From assembly GCF_003013715.1 (NCBI RefSeq), contig NC_072812.1:2170001-2234000 (forward strand): a DNA stretch of 64,000 nt, read 5' to 3'. The notes under the pieces are model-generated. The model was not told where the DNA came from. It did no database searches and saw only the letters and a list, made by a program, of their open reading frames with translations. Of the stretch, positions 1 through 8,484 are shown piece after piece (within the stretch, counting starts at the first letter, position 1; each line of letters opens with the position of its first letter). Origin of the DNA: Candidozyma auris. Its lineage: Eukaryota > Ascomycota > Pichiomycetes > Serinales > Metschnikowiaceae. Both the position numbers and the translations under genes were made by a program.

Positions 1-253
1 ATATACACGAGGAGCCTAGTAGAATCAGCTTGTGAGGCCCGAAGTTATCGATAAGTAAACCGGCAGGCAACCCACCAAAGCCTGTACCGACAGTGACCGC
101 TAGTGAGATGGTAGCTGCTATTGATGTGGAGAACCCAACTCGTCTGACCAATTGAGGAGCATAGATACCATATAAATAAGGTGTTCCTGCGACCAAGGCC
201 ACAAGGACAGAAACGATCAAGGCCACCAGTCTAGCATAGAAGTGCTTAGCCAT
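1..253 (-). CDS. Nodulin-like MFS transporter, N-terminal part only
   Basis: The gene runs off the left edge, so only the first 84 codons are present. The ATG is at 251-253 on the minus strand. The visible protein has a short basic start, a first membrane helix around residues 9-25 followed by GTPYLYGIYAPQL, and a second helix ending in a GLLIDNFGPHK loop. That loop corresponds to the conserved loop between helices 2 and 3 of major facilitator proteins. The Y-x-Y-G-x-Y-A-P-Q-L pattern is typical of the nodulin-like / monocarboxylate-permease-like branch, to which yeast YMR155W and MCH1 belong. Substrate unknown. The MFS assignment is fairly secure; the subfamily is an inference from a short stretch. 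Confidence 0.7.
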   Translation of the reverse strand, partial: MAKHFYARLVALIVSVLVALVAGTPYLYGIYAPQLVRRVGFSTSIAATISLAVTVGTGFGGLPAGLLIDNFGPHKLILLGSSCI

Positions 254-1177
254 TACAGTAGTTCAGGTTCGGTGAATGCCGAGGAAGAGCGATGGGACTG
301 CAGTACCCAATTTGGGTGAAAGCTATAGGGGCGAATGGAAGGCTATCCAAGAATCAGTGGTGTTGAAAACTATCAGCGATCGATGTGAATTGTGTGGCTC
401 GCACTTGATAACTGATGCGCATACTCACACCAGGGGATACTCACACCAGGGTGCATTGTCCCCGGGCAGATCACGTAGAAAGTCGTGGGTAAATGTAGGG
501 ACTTTGAATTGAAGAAAAATCAACTTCTTATCCTGATGGAAATAAAGGAACCCTTTTGAAGTGGCTCAAATTACGTAAATATTGGGAGTTTTGAGCGTAA
601 TTTCACGATTTAGAGAGAGCTACGATATTGAAACACCGCAGCGAGCTTGGAGGGACCTGTGGTCAAGTCAATTGCAATATTGACAATGGTTTTGAAAGTA
701 ATTCATGCTTTCCAGATAAAATTTCATTTCCATCAGATAGTTCTGCTTATCATCTTGGTGTAGGTCGTGTATTTCGCAGCCGTATTGGACTTTGAACACC
801 TTCAGTGGTGAAACTTTTATTTGGACCAATATTACAGTTAAATTTCTGCTCATTAGATATGTTATAGAAATGGTCCAAACTAATGTTGGCCTCACTATTT
901 TTATTGAAACCATTCCAGCCAATCTAATCGAAAATTAGGCCCTCTTGCAGCCTCTACTTGAGCCTATAAATGAATCTAAGTAAAGTGTCATCATTCTTTC
1001 CAGCTGGCAAATTATTCGAATTAAGTTTGATTCAAGACAAAAATTCAGTCATCTACATTCGATAATAGTCCGGACGCAATTCATCCAGTTTCCCCTCCCT
1101 CTTTCTTAGCGTCACCTGTATATCAACTTGTTGAAAAAAAACTACTTACCTTACTACCATCCACCTTCTTTTCAACC
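254..1177. other. Intergenic region, divergent promoters
   Basis: This 0.9 kb lies between the divergently transcribed transporter and SRP14. Short open frames exist but have no recognisable content. It contains a degenerate copy of the window's recurrent element (TTCGCAGCC followed by G) at 773-781. No RNA gene was recognised. Confidence 0.5.
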
Positions 1178-1552
1178 ATGGGCAGATTAAACAACGCAGA
1201 ATTCATCAGTAAAGTTGAGACCCTTCTAGCGGCTAACGAAGGTAAGAGTTCTGTTTACTTCACTCAAAAAAGGTACACTGCATCTCTTGAGAAAGAACCT
1301 ATTGACGAGATCAAGGACCTCTCATCCAACATTGTGGATCATTCTCCAGCATACACAAAGAACACACAGGCTTACCCTGTACTAATTAGAGCTACATTGG
1401 GAACCAAGGAATCCAAGATATCAACTGTGGTGGAGCCAGCAAATTTGGATGCTTTCTGGTTGGAATACGCACAGGTGCTAAAAACGGGCTTCGTTGGGTT
1501 GAAGAAGAAAGAGAAGAAGAAGACGAAGAAAAGCAAGGTGACGAAACCATAG
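1178..1552 (+). CDS. SRP14: Signal recognition particle subunit SRP14
   Basis: This 124-residue protein is the small Alu-domain subunit of the signal recognition particle, which binds SRP RNA and slows translation elongation during targeting of secretory proteins to the ER. Evidence is the N-terminal pattern in which a leader helix is followed by GKSSVYFTQKRY (compare SVYLTQKR in the family), a central strand-rich part, and a very lysine-rich tail (residues about 108-124) typical of SRP14 proteins. The length is close to other yeast SRP14 proteins. The ATG sits in a good context after a pyrimidine-rich leader. It is convergent with UBX3, with 61 bp between stop codons, the same arrangement as in S. 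cerevisiae (YDL092W/YDL091C). Confidence 0.88.
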   Translation: MGRLNNAEFISKVETLLAANEGKSSVYFTQKRYTASLEKEPIDEIKDLSSNIVDHSPAYTKNTQAYPVLIRATLGTKESKISTVVEPANLDAFWLEYAQVLKTGFVGLKKKEKKKTKKSKVTKP

Positions 1553-1613
1553 ATATCATCTCGAAATCTTGACTAGTCATGAAATGCATCTCAATTCACG
1601 TTACTTATATCAT

Positions 1614-2978
1614 TCAGAGCCTTTCCACCATAAGAAGCCCACTTGGATAGATGAAGCTCACATCCTTCACTTTGGTACTCTTGTCATAGTCATTAAGCAG
1701 GGGCAAAGGCGGCACGGGTGACACGAGACGAAACTGATATGGGTACTCGAAATCCTTGAACTTTTCGGCCTCGCGTCCCGTAGCGGTGAAATTGGCTTCT
1801 TCATCAATTAGACTCTTTTGGTGTAATTCCACGTACAAATAAATATCCTCAATTGGTGAATCTTCAGGAAAATAGAACGTCTCACGGTTGCCCCCGGCCA
1901 TCTTGATGGCGATCTTGGCCATATGCTGTCTATCAGCTTGTTGCAGCCTGAGCTTCTGGATGTGCAACTGCTTCCAGCGTAGATAGTCAGCGGCAAGCTT
2001 CTTGCGTTCCTTCTGTGCCTTCTTTTGTTTATCTTTGAGTAAAGACTGCTGGTAGTCTGCGTTCTGCTGTTTGCGTACCAACTCCGCCATATACTTTTCT
2101 TTGAGCTCAGCTCTTATCAAAGATAATTCAGGCTCGTACTTGAGAGTCCTCTTGATAAACTTACTTTGGATGACTTTGTTAGGGTCCTGATCGTCACTAA
2201 TTCCACCCTGAATCTTCAGAATCAACGAGATTTTGGGAGGCGTTTTAGATGGGCCCTGTGGTGTCATAGTCGATGTTCTTGTGAGGCATAGTAGACCCAA
2301 GAATGGGAACTTTGTTACATTCAAGCTATTGGCCAACTGGTATGCTTCCAGGTTCGTTAGGTCTCCTCCCCAGATTATGTTTTGGTTATTTCTGTTTTCC
2401 GTGGTGAAGATTGATATGAATTTAGGATTGGTTATTATGCGGTCGAAAATTGAGCTCGAGCTTTCGTTGCTGGGATTTGTGAGGTAGACATATAGAAACT
2501 TCCCTCTGTTAATAGCCATGTAAAGAGCCTGAGTGTAGCTCCCATGGAAAAAAGGGGGCAACGAAAGTACATTGTTTTCATAATTTTGAGAATAATATTG
2601 CTGTTCCGGCAGCAAGTTCTCTTCAAGCGCTCTGACAAAACTCTCCACCTTGCTTATAGGGTCATTCATGAGTGCATTACAGCTTGTGGTGGCGGTTTCT
2701 GAAGCTGACCTCAGCCTCCGAATGTCAATGCTATCAAAGTACAAGAATGATATAAACCTCGAGAATAATGCAAGTACAAATACGGCGGCAAATGTAATGG
2801 GTTTGATGATCAAGAATATTAACCACTCAAGTATCAGAGTACGTATCGATTGATTGCCAGTTTCTGGGGATGCCGTTTCCGCTGGAAATGATCCGGGTAG
2901 ATTTTGCGGGGGGTCATTAGTTGTCGGAAGCAGGTTGTACTGTTGCCTTCCAAGCAAACGAGACCAGAGGCTTGACAT
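1614..2978 (-). CDS. UBX3: UBX-domain membrane protein UBX3
   Basis: The 454-residue protein matches S. cerevisiae Ubx3 (455 residues), a FAF2-type Cdc48 adaptor. Known role: Ubx3 recruits the Cdc48 ATPase to the Golgi Dsc (Tul1) ubiquitin-ligase complex. Visible parts are a hydrophobic hairpin-like segment around residues 50-80, a thioredoxin-like UAS domain about 110-260, a strongly charged coiled coil about 290-350 rich in K, Q and R, and a C-terminal UBX fold starting near ETFYFPEDSP and ending SFIYPSGLLMVERL. No N-terminal UBA domain is evident, which separates it from UBX2. The position between SRP14 and RAM1 is the same as in S. cerevisiae (YDL091C) and supports the assignment. Confidence 0.87.
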   Translation of the reverse strand: MSSLWSRLLGRQQYNLLPTTNDPPQNLPGSFPAETASPETGNQSIRTLILEWLIFLIIKPITFAAVFVLALFSRFISFLYFDSIDIRRLRSASETATTSCNALMNDPISKVESFVRALEENLLPEQQYYSQNYENNVLSLPPFFHGSYTQALYMAINRGKFLYVYLTNPSNESSSSIFDRIITNPKFISIFTTENRNNQNIIWGGDLTNLEAYQLANSLNVTKFPFLGLLCLTRTSTMTPQGPSKTPPKISLILKIQGGISDDQDPNKVIQSKFIKRTLKYEPELSLIRAELKEKYMAELVRKQQNADYQQSLLKDKQKKAQKERKKLAADYLRWKQLHIQKLRLQQADRQHMAKIAIKMAGGNRETFYFPEDSPIEDIYLYVELHQKSLIDEEANFTATGREAEKFKDFEYPYQFRLVSPVPPLPLLNDYDKSTKVKDVSFIYPSGLLMVERL

Positions 2979-3053
2979 GGGTTAATTAGAAGATTGAGGT
3001 AGGTAGTGTGTCATATAATCTTATGAGTTGATATTCGCGATGCAGGCGCGGGA

Positions 3054-3059
3054 CACGTG
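3054..3059. promoter_or_regulatory. Possible Cbf1 E-box upstream of UBX3
   Basis: The palindrome CACGTG lies 76 bp upstream of the UBX3 start codon within ACACGTGA. CACGTG is the core recognised by the Cbf1 bHLH factor in yeasts. Function here is inferred only from motif and position. Confidence 0.35.
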
Positions 3060-3086
3060 ATAGCCAATAAATCCCGCCCCAGCTGC

Positions 3087-3256
3087 TTTTTTTTTATAGA
3101 CTTCATGTATTAGAGGAGCGTTAGGATTTCAGTGTTGCCACTTCCATTCTAACTCGAAAACTATATCATTATTTTTTTTTATAGACTTCATGTATTAGAG
3201 GAGCGTTAGGATTTCAGTGTTGCCACTTCCATTCTAACTCGAAAACTATATCATTA
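3087..3256. repeat. Perfect 85-bp tandem duplication
   Basis: Two adjacent copies, 3087-3171 and 3172-3256, are identical base for base as far as can be read. Each begins with a run of nine T followed by ATAGACTTC and ends in CTATATCATTA. The unit has no coding content. It lies between UBX3 and the tRNA-Arg/tRNA-Phe pair. Complete identity suggests a recent duplication, possibly by slippage between the T tracts, or a local assembly error. Confidence 0.95.
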
Positions 3257-3450
3257 TAGAAAACAAAACCCCTAATATCCTCAACTAGTGTCAATCCATT
3301 ACCCATTATAATACGGAGCAATCTCGACCCTCATATTAACGAGAAAAGGCTGAATACAACAGTATCTTAATTAAAAAATATAAATAGTCATTAAAGGGCT
3401 TTGAAACTAACGAATATATATTTTTGAGATCTTCAAGACTTGTAGAACTC

Positions 3451-3523
3451 GCCTGCGTGGCGTAATGGTTAGCGCATTTGACTTCTAATCAAAAGATTCC
3501 GGGTTCGAGTCCCGGCGTGGGTT
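3451..3523 (+). tRNA. tRNA-Arg(TCT)
   Basis: A complete 73-base cloverleaf. The acceptor arm pairs GCCTGCG with CGTGGGT (three G-U wobbles). The D arm is GCGT...GCGC, the anticodon stem is TTTGA/TCAAA enclosing CTTCTAA (anticodon TCT), and the T arm is CCGGG-TTCGAGT-CCCGG. The sequence is close to the yeast tRNA-Arg(UCU) pattern. There is no intron. It is followed after only four bases by tRNA-Phe and has no T-run of its own, so the pair is probably transcribed as one dicistronic precursor. Confidence 0.95.
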
Positions 3524-3527
3524 CTTG

Positions 3528-3534
3528 GCGGTTT

Positions 3535-3569
<35 letters not shown>

Positions 3570-3600
3570 GAGGTCCTGTGTTCGATCCACAGAAATCGCA
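3528..3600 (+). tRNA. tRNA-Phe(GAA)
   Basis: A complete cloverleaf with acceptor GCGGTTT pairing AAATCGC, standard TTAGCTCAGTTGGGAGAGC D arm, anticodon GAA in ACTGAAGAT, and T arm CTGTG-TTCGATC-CACAG. It is nearly identical to yeast tRNA-Phe. The usual tRNA-Phe intron next to the anticodon is absent. A dA residue at the discriminator position is followed by a T-run. Confidence 0.96.
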
Positions 3601-3602
3601 AG

Positions 3603-3614
3603 TTTTTTTTTTTT
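3603..3614 (+). terminator. RNA polymerase III terminator
   Basis: A run of twelve T residues on the sense strand starts three bases after tRNA-Phe. It is the only strong Pol III stop after the tRNA-Arg/tRNA-Phe pair and so probably ends both. Confidence 0.85.
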
Positions 3615-3684
3615 GCAAAATTACTTGATCAGGTTGACAAATTGCTTATTTCTTATTGTATGTATCGTCAATCGTGGCTAGTGT

Positions 3685-5001
3685 CTATTTCTTTTCTATG
3701 TGCGCTCTGTACTTCTCGACATACCTGAGAGGGATGCCAAACACAGGGCTCACTGGCAAGGTGTAGGAAGACCCTTCATGAAGCTCATGAGCTTCAAAGG
3801 TGTAAGCGTCCCCATTAATATTTCTGTAAGAGTGTTCCGCCATACTAATTCCACAGAGTGCATAGTTGGTATGGTACAAATCTGGCGACTTCCCAGGCTT
3901 GTCTCTAAGGCCTCCACCGTCAGTTTCCTGGGAACAATTGGCAATGTAAGATATCAACGCCTGTTTGTTGAATAGAGCAGACTCCAGAGTGTCAGCTTCC
4001 ATTAAAGCAAAAGAGGCACCGACCCAAAAGCTGTAGCATACATCAACGAGCTTATTTGTTCTGCCTGAGAACCCACCTTCCAAGCTCAATTGTCTGTCAG
4101 CTAGCCACCGTAGGAGAGAAGATCTGTCAAAATCACCATCTCTTCTGCCTAGCAAAAAGAAACTTGCCAAAGCACAGAACGTATACCCGCCGTGAGCCTC
4201 CGTTCCTGGGACCCCAGCAAAACCACCTTCGAATGTCTGGCACGAAGAAACCCACTCTCTGCAGCCCCGCCAGAGCTCTTGAGTAGGGAGATCAAGTAGA
4301 GAACTGATCACAAGAACACAATACGTCGATCGAGTGTCACACTCTCCGCCGGGATGCATTGCAAAGGACCCATCCTTGTTTTTCAACGTGAAAAGACATT
4401 GTAGCATGTTGTCCTTGATCCGATCCAACGTACCATAATCTTCAGCAAGAATCAACAGAAGAACGGCTGCGTATGTAGAGGCAACATGTCCAATCTGCCC
4501 ATTAGGTCCACCGGCAATTCCACCCTTACCTTCCTCCACAATCAATGCATTGACCTTCTGTGAAATCTTTTTCTTCATATCCTCCAGGAGATCGTTCCCG
4601 CTCAACACCACGTGTGCATTGCTTATCCAGTATATCAACCACTGCTGGGAAGCGTCTAGCCTGTAGAAGGGCTCAGGTAAGGCATTGTCCATGAAGTACT
4701 CCAAGAACTTTAAGTGGGAATCTGTGGCGATCTCCTGATCATACACTTCTCCAGGATGAATTCCCTGGAACAACCCTTCATATATAGGCTTGATTGTCAG
4801 TTCGACTTGCTTTTGAGAGGCAGTAGTTTCACATAAGTAGTCGTCTTCAGCTATTGGAGGCGTCGCAAGCATTGTTTCGATGGTGTCGCAGACGTTTCGA
4901 TGTATTAGGGATTCGTAACTTGAATGAGACCCCTTTCTGTTTTTCCCTAGCATCTGTAAAATGTACGAGATCTTGCGAATATTTGTATCACCACTGGGCA
5001 T
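3685..5001 (-). CDS. RAM1: Protein farnesyltransferase beta subunit
   Basis: The 438-residue protein is the catalytic beta subunit that transfers farnesyl to the cysteine of C-terminal CaaX boxes (Ras, a-factor type pheromones), acting with the alpha subunit RAM2. Repeated alpha-barrel motifs are visible (GGPNGQIGH, DGSFAMHPGGECDTR, FEGGFAGVPGTEAHGGYTF, LEGGFSGRTNKLVDVCYSFW, DGGGLRDKPGKSPDLYHTNY). The zinc ligands correspond to Asp and Cys of DVCYSFW and His of YHTNYAL. The length is normal for the family (S. cerevisiae 431). It lies next to UBX3 as in S. cerevisiae (YDL090C). A copy of the recurrent intergenic element is 55 bp before the ATG. Confidence 0.93.
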   Translation of the reverse strand: MPSGDTNIRKISYILQMLGKNRKGSHSSYESLIHRNVCDTIETMLATPPIAEDDYLCETTASQKQVELTIKPIYEGLFQGIHPGEVYDQEIATDSHLKFLEYFMDNALPEPFYRLDASQQWLIYWISNAHVVLSGNDLLEDMKKKISQKVNALIVEEGKGGIAGGPNGQIGHVASTYAAVLLLILAEDYGTLDRIKDNMLQCLFTLKNKDGSFAMHPGGECDTRSTYCVLVISSLLDLPTQELWRGCREWVSSCQTFEGGFAGVPGTEAHGGYTFCALASFFLLGRRDGDFDRSSLLRWLADRQLSLEGGFSGRTNKLVDVCYSFWVGASFALMEADTLESALFNKQALISYIANCSQETDGGGLRDKPGKSPDLYHTNYALCGISMAEHSYRNINGDAYTFEAHELHEGSSYTLPVSPVFGIPLRYVEKYRAHIEKK

Positions 5002-5982
5002 CGCCAGCGTCTCAAGTAGTTACCTGAACGGTGCTAGCAATGGCAGTGTGGAGGAATGGCTGCGAAAAGCCAGGGCCCGCCCCGTATGGTGCTTTCTCCA
5101 ATTCCAGAATGTTTAATTTTTCTTTTTTACGGTATTGCCTATAGCAAGACCCCTTTTTACAGGCTATTCGAGTATTACAAAATCCAACGGAAAAATCTCA
5201 ATTTTCACGAATTGTGTGTGCTAAGGCTACCCTTTTCTTGTATCTTGCATGAATGTCTCAAGGTGAGGTTAGCGAGACGGAAATTCCCATTTAAAGCATT
5301 CATCATTTTACCTACAGCTTTAGTCTGACTCGATGTCGCTTGAGAGTATCTCCGTCGCGGCCAACATAATTCAGAGGGATTGGTCCAGGTGTGAGTAGTG
5401 AAAGCCTTGGTGAACGTATTGCAGCCACTGACTCTACGCTAGTTGCAGTCACACGACTCACAAAGTGTTTGGACACATATATTGATAAATGAGATCAAGT
5501 TCACATGAATATGAAAGGTAAAAATCTCTTGATTTACACTATCGAATCAGCATGTTCATCGACGGCTTCAATGGTGCTACTCTCAAGTAGTTCTATGACG
5601 AGTCTAACAACTATCCAGTTGACAACAGCATACATTCTATCCACAATTATTCGCATTCAAACCATCCCAGATCTGCGAACTACTGTACACTGCCTACCCA
5701 CTTTTCCACGAACAGTAGAGGTAAACACAGCTTTTGTGCGACCGCAAGGACGTCATACATTCTAATGGTGTAAGTGTCCCTGCTTAAAGGAGTAAACAGT
5801 GTTATGCTTGCGCTGACTCTTCGTTCTAAGTTTAATTCATGCAGCACACATCAAACACGAGAAGTATGATTACGTAGTGATAACCTCTACTTGATAGAGA
5901 GAGGAACAACGATATTATCGCTATTGCGTCTTAGTGGAACTTATGGGTCGTTTATTCATAATGTCATATCAGCTTCATTAAA
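5002..5982. other. Intergenic region between RAM1 and PTP3
   Basis: About 1 kb of sequence upstream of RAM1 and downstream of the phosphatase gene, both on the minus strand. Open frames are short and carry no known motif. It contains the recurrent element next to RAM1 (5057-5066) and a weaker relative, ATTGCAGCCA, near 5419. No RNA gene was recognised. Confidence 0.45.
5057..5066 (+). promoter_or_regulatory. Recurrent element, RAM1 promoter
   Basis: TGGCTGCGAA, 55 bp upstream of the RAM1 ATG and on the opposite strand to the gene. The wider match ATGGCTGCGAAAAGCCAGGG is almost repeated at 37460. Confidence 0.5.
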
Positions 5983-7980
5983 TTAGTCTCCTGAAGAACT
6001 TGAACTCCTCATGGAATTGATGATTTCGTGTAGGATGCTCTCGTAGCAATAAATAAACTGGTCGAGCGTTTGCACCATGGCAATCCGCTGCTGCCGCTGC
6101 AACTGCACAGCTTTAAAAATGAGGTCTTTGCTTCCCCATGGATCATACGTCTCGCTGTTTGCATGAGCAAAGCACTCATTCACCATGTCTAGCGTGATGA
6201 AGCAGCCCGTTCGTCCGCATCCAGCTGAGCAGTGAACAAGTAAGTCTAGGGCGTTGCTGACTTCTGACGTTGGGGGCTTTTGATCCTTCAAGAGCTCAAT
6301 TTTTTCGTTTTTCGCCTTTAACAATCTTGACACAGTATCAAAGTTGTCAGGAACCCCGAAATCGGGCCACTCGGTATATGCAAAGTGATACACGTAACGA
6401 CGCTTTCCATGCTTTTCCATCTCCATCTTGCGTACTGCAAAGCCTTTCTCCTCCTCTACGCCTTTGATCTTGACGGAAAGACGGCTTTTCTCGAAATATT
6501 GGTCTTCTTCATAATAAGTCTTTGGTGCAAACACCGATGGTTTATTAAGGCAAACAACCCCCTTCACTCCGTTGTACCAGACAGTGTTCCAAAAGTCTTC
6601 CTGCGTTGACTCCAAGGGGCTTTGCGTGGCAATGTATTCCCTTTGTGCTAGCTTCTTAAACTTGATGTAATTTGCATTAAAGTAGTCATCCGAGAGCTCT
6701 TTCTTTGGTGTGGTACAAGAGGGAGACGAAATGAGCTTCACTCGCGAATGTTCGTATGGCCATATGTTGTTGTACCGATTTTTGTATCCGTATTCCACAC
6801 CCTTGGGTATAGTATAGTGAATCTTGTCACAGTACGGGCATGGAGCAGACGGCGAGCAGTATCCACTGCCAGTGCCAGAGTGTAGACGCAAATGGACGCC
6901 TGGAGAAAGCGCGTTTGCTATAGAGCTCTCCTTGCTCTCTTTGTCTTCTTTGTTTTCGTGGCTGGTATTGGATATTGCCATGCTGAGACGCACTTGCTCT
7001 GATTTTTCAAGTCTATTGAACTTTTCACTCAAGATGCCCAGAACTTTTTCGTTATACCTATCAGAACCATACTCTTCGGCAAAAAAAGAAAGCCACTTGG
7101 GTAATTTATGCATGTGTTCCTCAAATCCCTCCGGAAGCCGAAGCTTGTAGGTATAGGTTGTCGTAGTATCGAGCTTGGGAAGCGTTTTCTTGATTGACAT
7201 GAGCATTTTTTGGTTTGCAGTTGTGGCGGACGGGAGTGTGAATCCGGAAAGAAACGGAGAGCTTTCTCTGCTAGAGTCGTTTCCAGGAGAAGAAACAAAC
7301 GAATCCTTACTGCCAGACTCGAGCTTGCTAACCTCCAGAGATGTCAGCGGAGGGTCTGGTGAGACGGGCGTCGTGTCAGACAGCACCAGGGAGCTATCCC
7401 GAAGCAGCTCGTGGAGTTGCTGAAACCCGCCATTGAGAAACCCCACAGTGAAGCACTCGTGCTTCAAAAATTTTTGTATTGTCTGGTACAAGCCAAACGA
7501 AACGTTCTTTTCGGTGCTACTGGCATCGTAAACCAAGACGTTGGTTGGCTCTTGGCAACTGGTAATGCGTTCCTTGATATCCTTGGGCAATGCAGTGGTG
7601 CTGATGACATGCAGCAAGTCGTAGGTAGGTCGTTTCAAGAGAGTTGTGGGAATACAAATATTATGGGCATTTTCCAACCTAGAAATGGAGTAGTTGTTGT
7701 AAGGCCGTATGTCGACAATAAGTGCCGGGTTTTTGATGAACTTTTTGATGGCGACAGGGTCGCTCGCCTCCACTGCCACAACGTTATCAGGTAAACACTT
7801 GAAATGACTCTTTGTTGGAGGACTGGGGATGGAAAGGCCAGTCACTGGGGACTTAACAAAAATATAGGGTAGGGGGCCTGCTTTGGTGTTGACAGAGAGG
7901 CCAGGGTTGTTCATGGCAGGCAGCTTTACGTTGTTTCGGAGCGAGGGGTCGGTAGCGACAGCAGACGCATTTTTCATCAT
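5983..7980 (-). CDS. PTP3: MAP-kinase tyrosine phosphatase with rhodanese domain (PTP2/PTP3 type)
   Basis: The 665-residue protein belongs to the fungal Ptp2/Ptp3 group, which dephosphorylate tyrosine in stress and pheromone MAP kinases. A rhodanese/Cdc25-homology domain lies at about residues 65-205 (LIVDIRPYNNYSISRLENAHN), followed by a low-complexity serine-rich linker and the PTP catalytic domain at about 330-650. Catalytic elements are visible: NANYIKF, TQSPLESTQEDFW, the WPD loop in EWPDFGVPD, the P-loop HCSAGCGRTG near 583, and the Q-loop QTLDQF. The first ATG in frame is at 7978-7980; an upstream extension would start at a non-ATG codon. Whether it is the PTP2 or PTP3 orthologue cannot be decided by eye. 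Confidence 0.85.
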   Translation of the reverse strand: MMKNASAVATDPSLRNNVKLPAMNNPGLSVNTKAGPLPYIFVKSPVTGLSIPSPPTKSHFKCLPDNVVAVEASDPVAIKKFIKNPALIVDIRPYNNYSISRLENAHNICIPTTLLKRPTYDLLHVISTTALPKDIKERITSCQEPTNVLVYDASSTEKNVSFGLYQTIQKFLKHECFTVGFLNGGFQQLHELLRDSSLVLSDTTPVSPDPPLTSLEVSKLESGSKDSFVSSPGNDSSRESSPFLSGFTLPSATTANQKMLMSIKKTLPKLDTTTTYTYKLRLPEGFEEHMHKLPKWLSFFAEEYGSDRYNEKVLGILSEKFNRLEKSEQVRLSMAISNTSHENKEDKESKESSIANALSPGVHLRLHSGTGSGYCSPSAPCPYCDKIHYTIPKGVEYGYKNRYNNIWPYEHSRVKLISSPSCTTPKKELSDDYFNANYIKFKKLAQREYIATQSPLESTQEDFWNTVWYNGVKGVVCLNKPSVFAPKTYYEEDQYFEKSRLSVKIKGVEEEKGFAVRKMEMEKHGKRRYVYHFAYTEWPDFGVPDNFDTVSRLLKAKNEKIELLKDQKPPTSEVSNALDLLVHCSAGCGRTGCFITLDMVNECFAHANSETYDPWGSKDLIFKAVQLQRQQRIAMVQTLDQFIYCYESILHEIINSMRSSSSSGD

Positions 7981-8484
7981 CAGGGCGGGTGACAAAAACA
8001 AAAAATGCTGTAAAGAGAAGAAAAGGATTGGTAGGATTAAAAAGCTGAAACGGGCGGATGTGAAAGAAGGTGTTTGACTGTCAGGATGGCTCCACGGTTA
8101 TAAAGGAAAATGCAAGCGAGGGATGCGCGATAGTGATTGCATGGCGCTTGCAAGGTTAGGTGGCCAAGGAGGGCGATGGAAGGTCTAGGTGAGGTGAGCC
8201 TTTGGCTTTAGTGTTCAGCATGGGGTATATATGCAGGTCGGCGGTAACCTTGCCTTTGCGAGTCACTATTTTTGAACACTGGCTGCGAACTGTCTCGCCA
8301 TCGGCGCAGCGGGAGGCAGTGGGCCCGAGGGCGACTTCTGCGCCAGGAGGCAAGTGCAAATGGAGGCAACGTACCATGCTGAGGATGTTGCGCATGATAC
8401 TGTCAATTTTTTTTCCCCCTGATCCGCCTGCTTCTTTTTTTAGCCGTTACTTTGCGCAACAGTGGTCTGGGGCTGCCTAGCAAA
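7981..8484. other. PTP3 promoter region
   Basis: A 0.5 kb gap upstream of the phosphatase and downstream of the coiled-coil gene. It contains a T-rich stretch near 8405-8440 and one recurrent element at 8280. No gene was recognised. Confidence 0.45.
8280..8289 (+). promoter_or_regulatory. Recurrent element, PTP3 promoter
   Basis: TGGCTGCGAA, 299 bp upstream of the PTP3 ATG, on the strand opposite to the gene. A further copy, TTCGCAGCCA at 8788-8797, lies inside the 3' half of the coiled-coil coding region, about 0.8 kb upstream of PTP3. Confidence 0.45.

Noticed and set aside
276..512. 78-codon frame upstream of SRP14
   Set aside because: Irregular composition, internal imperfect repeat ACTCACACCAGGG, no motif; considered non-coding.
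5056..5328. 90-codon frame beginning Met-Ala-Ala-Lys
   Set aside because: The start is only the recurrent element ATGGCTGCGAAA read as codons; the remainder lacks coding character. The same applies to the frame at 26829.
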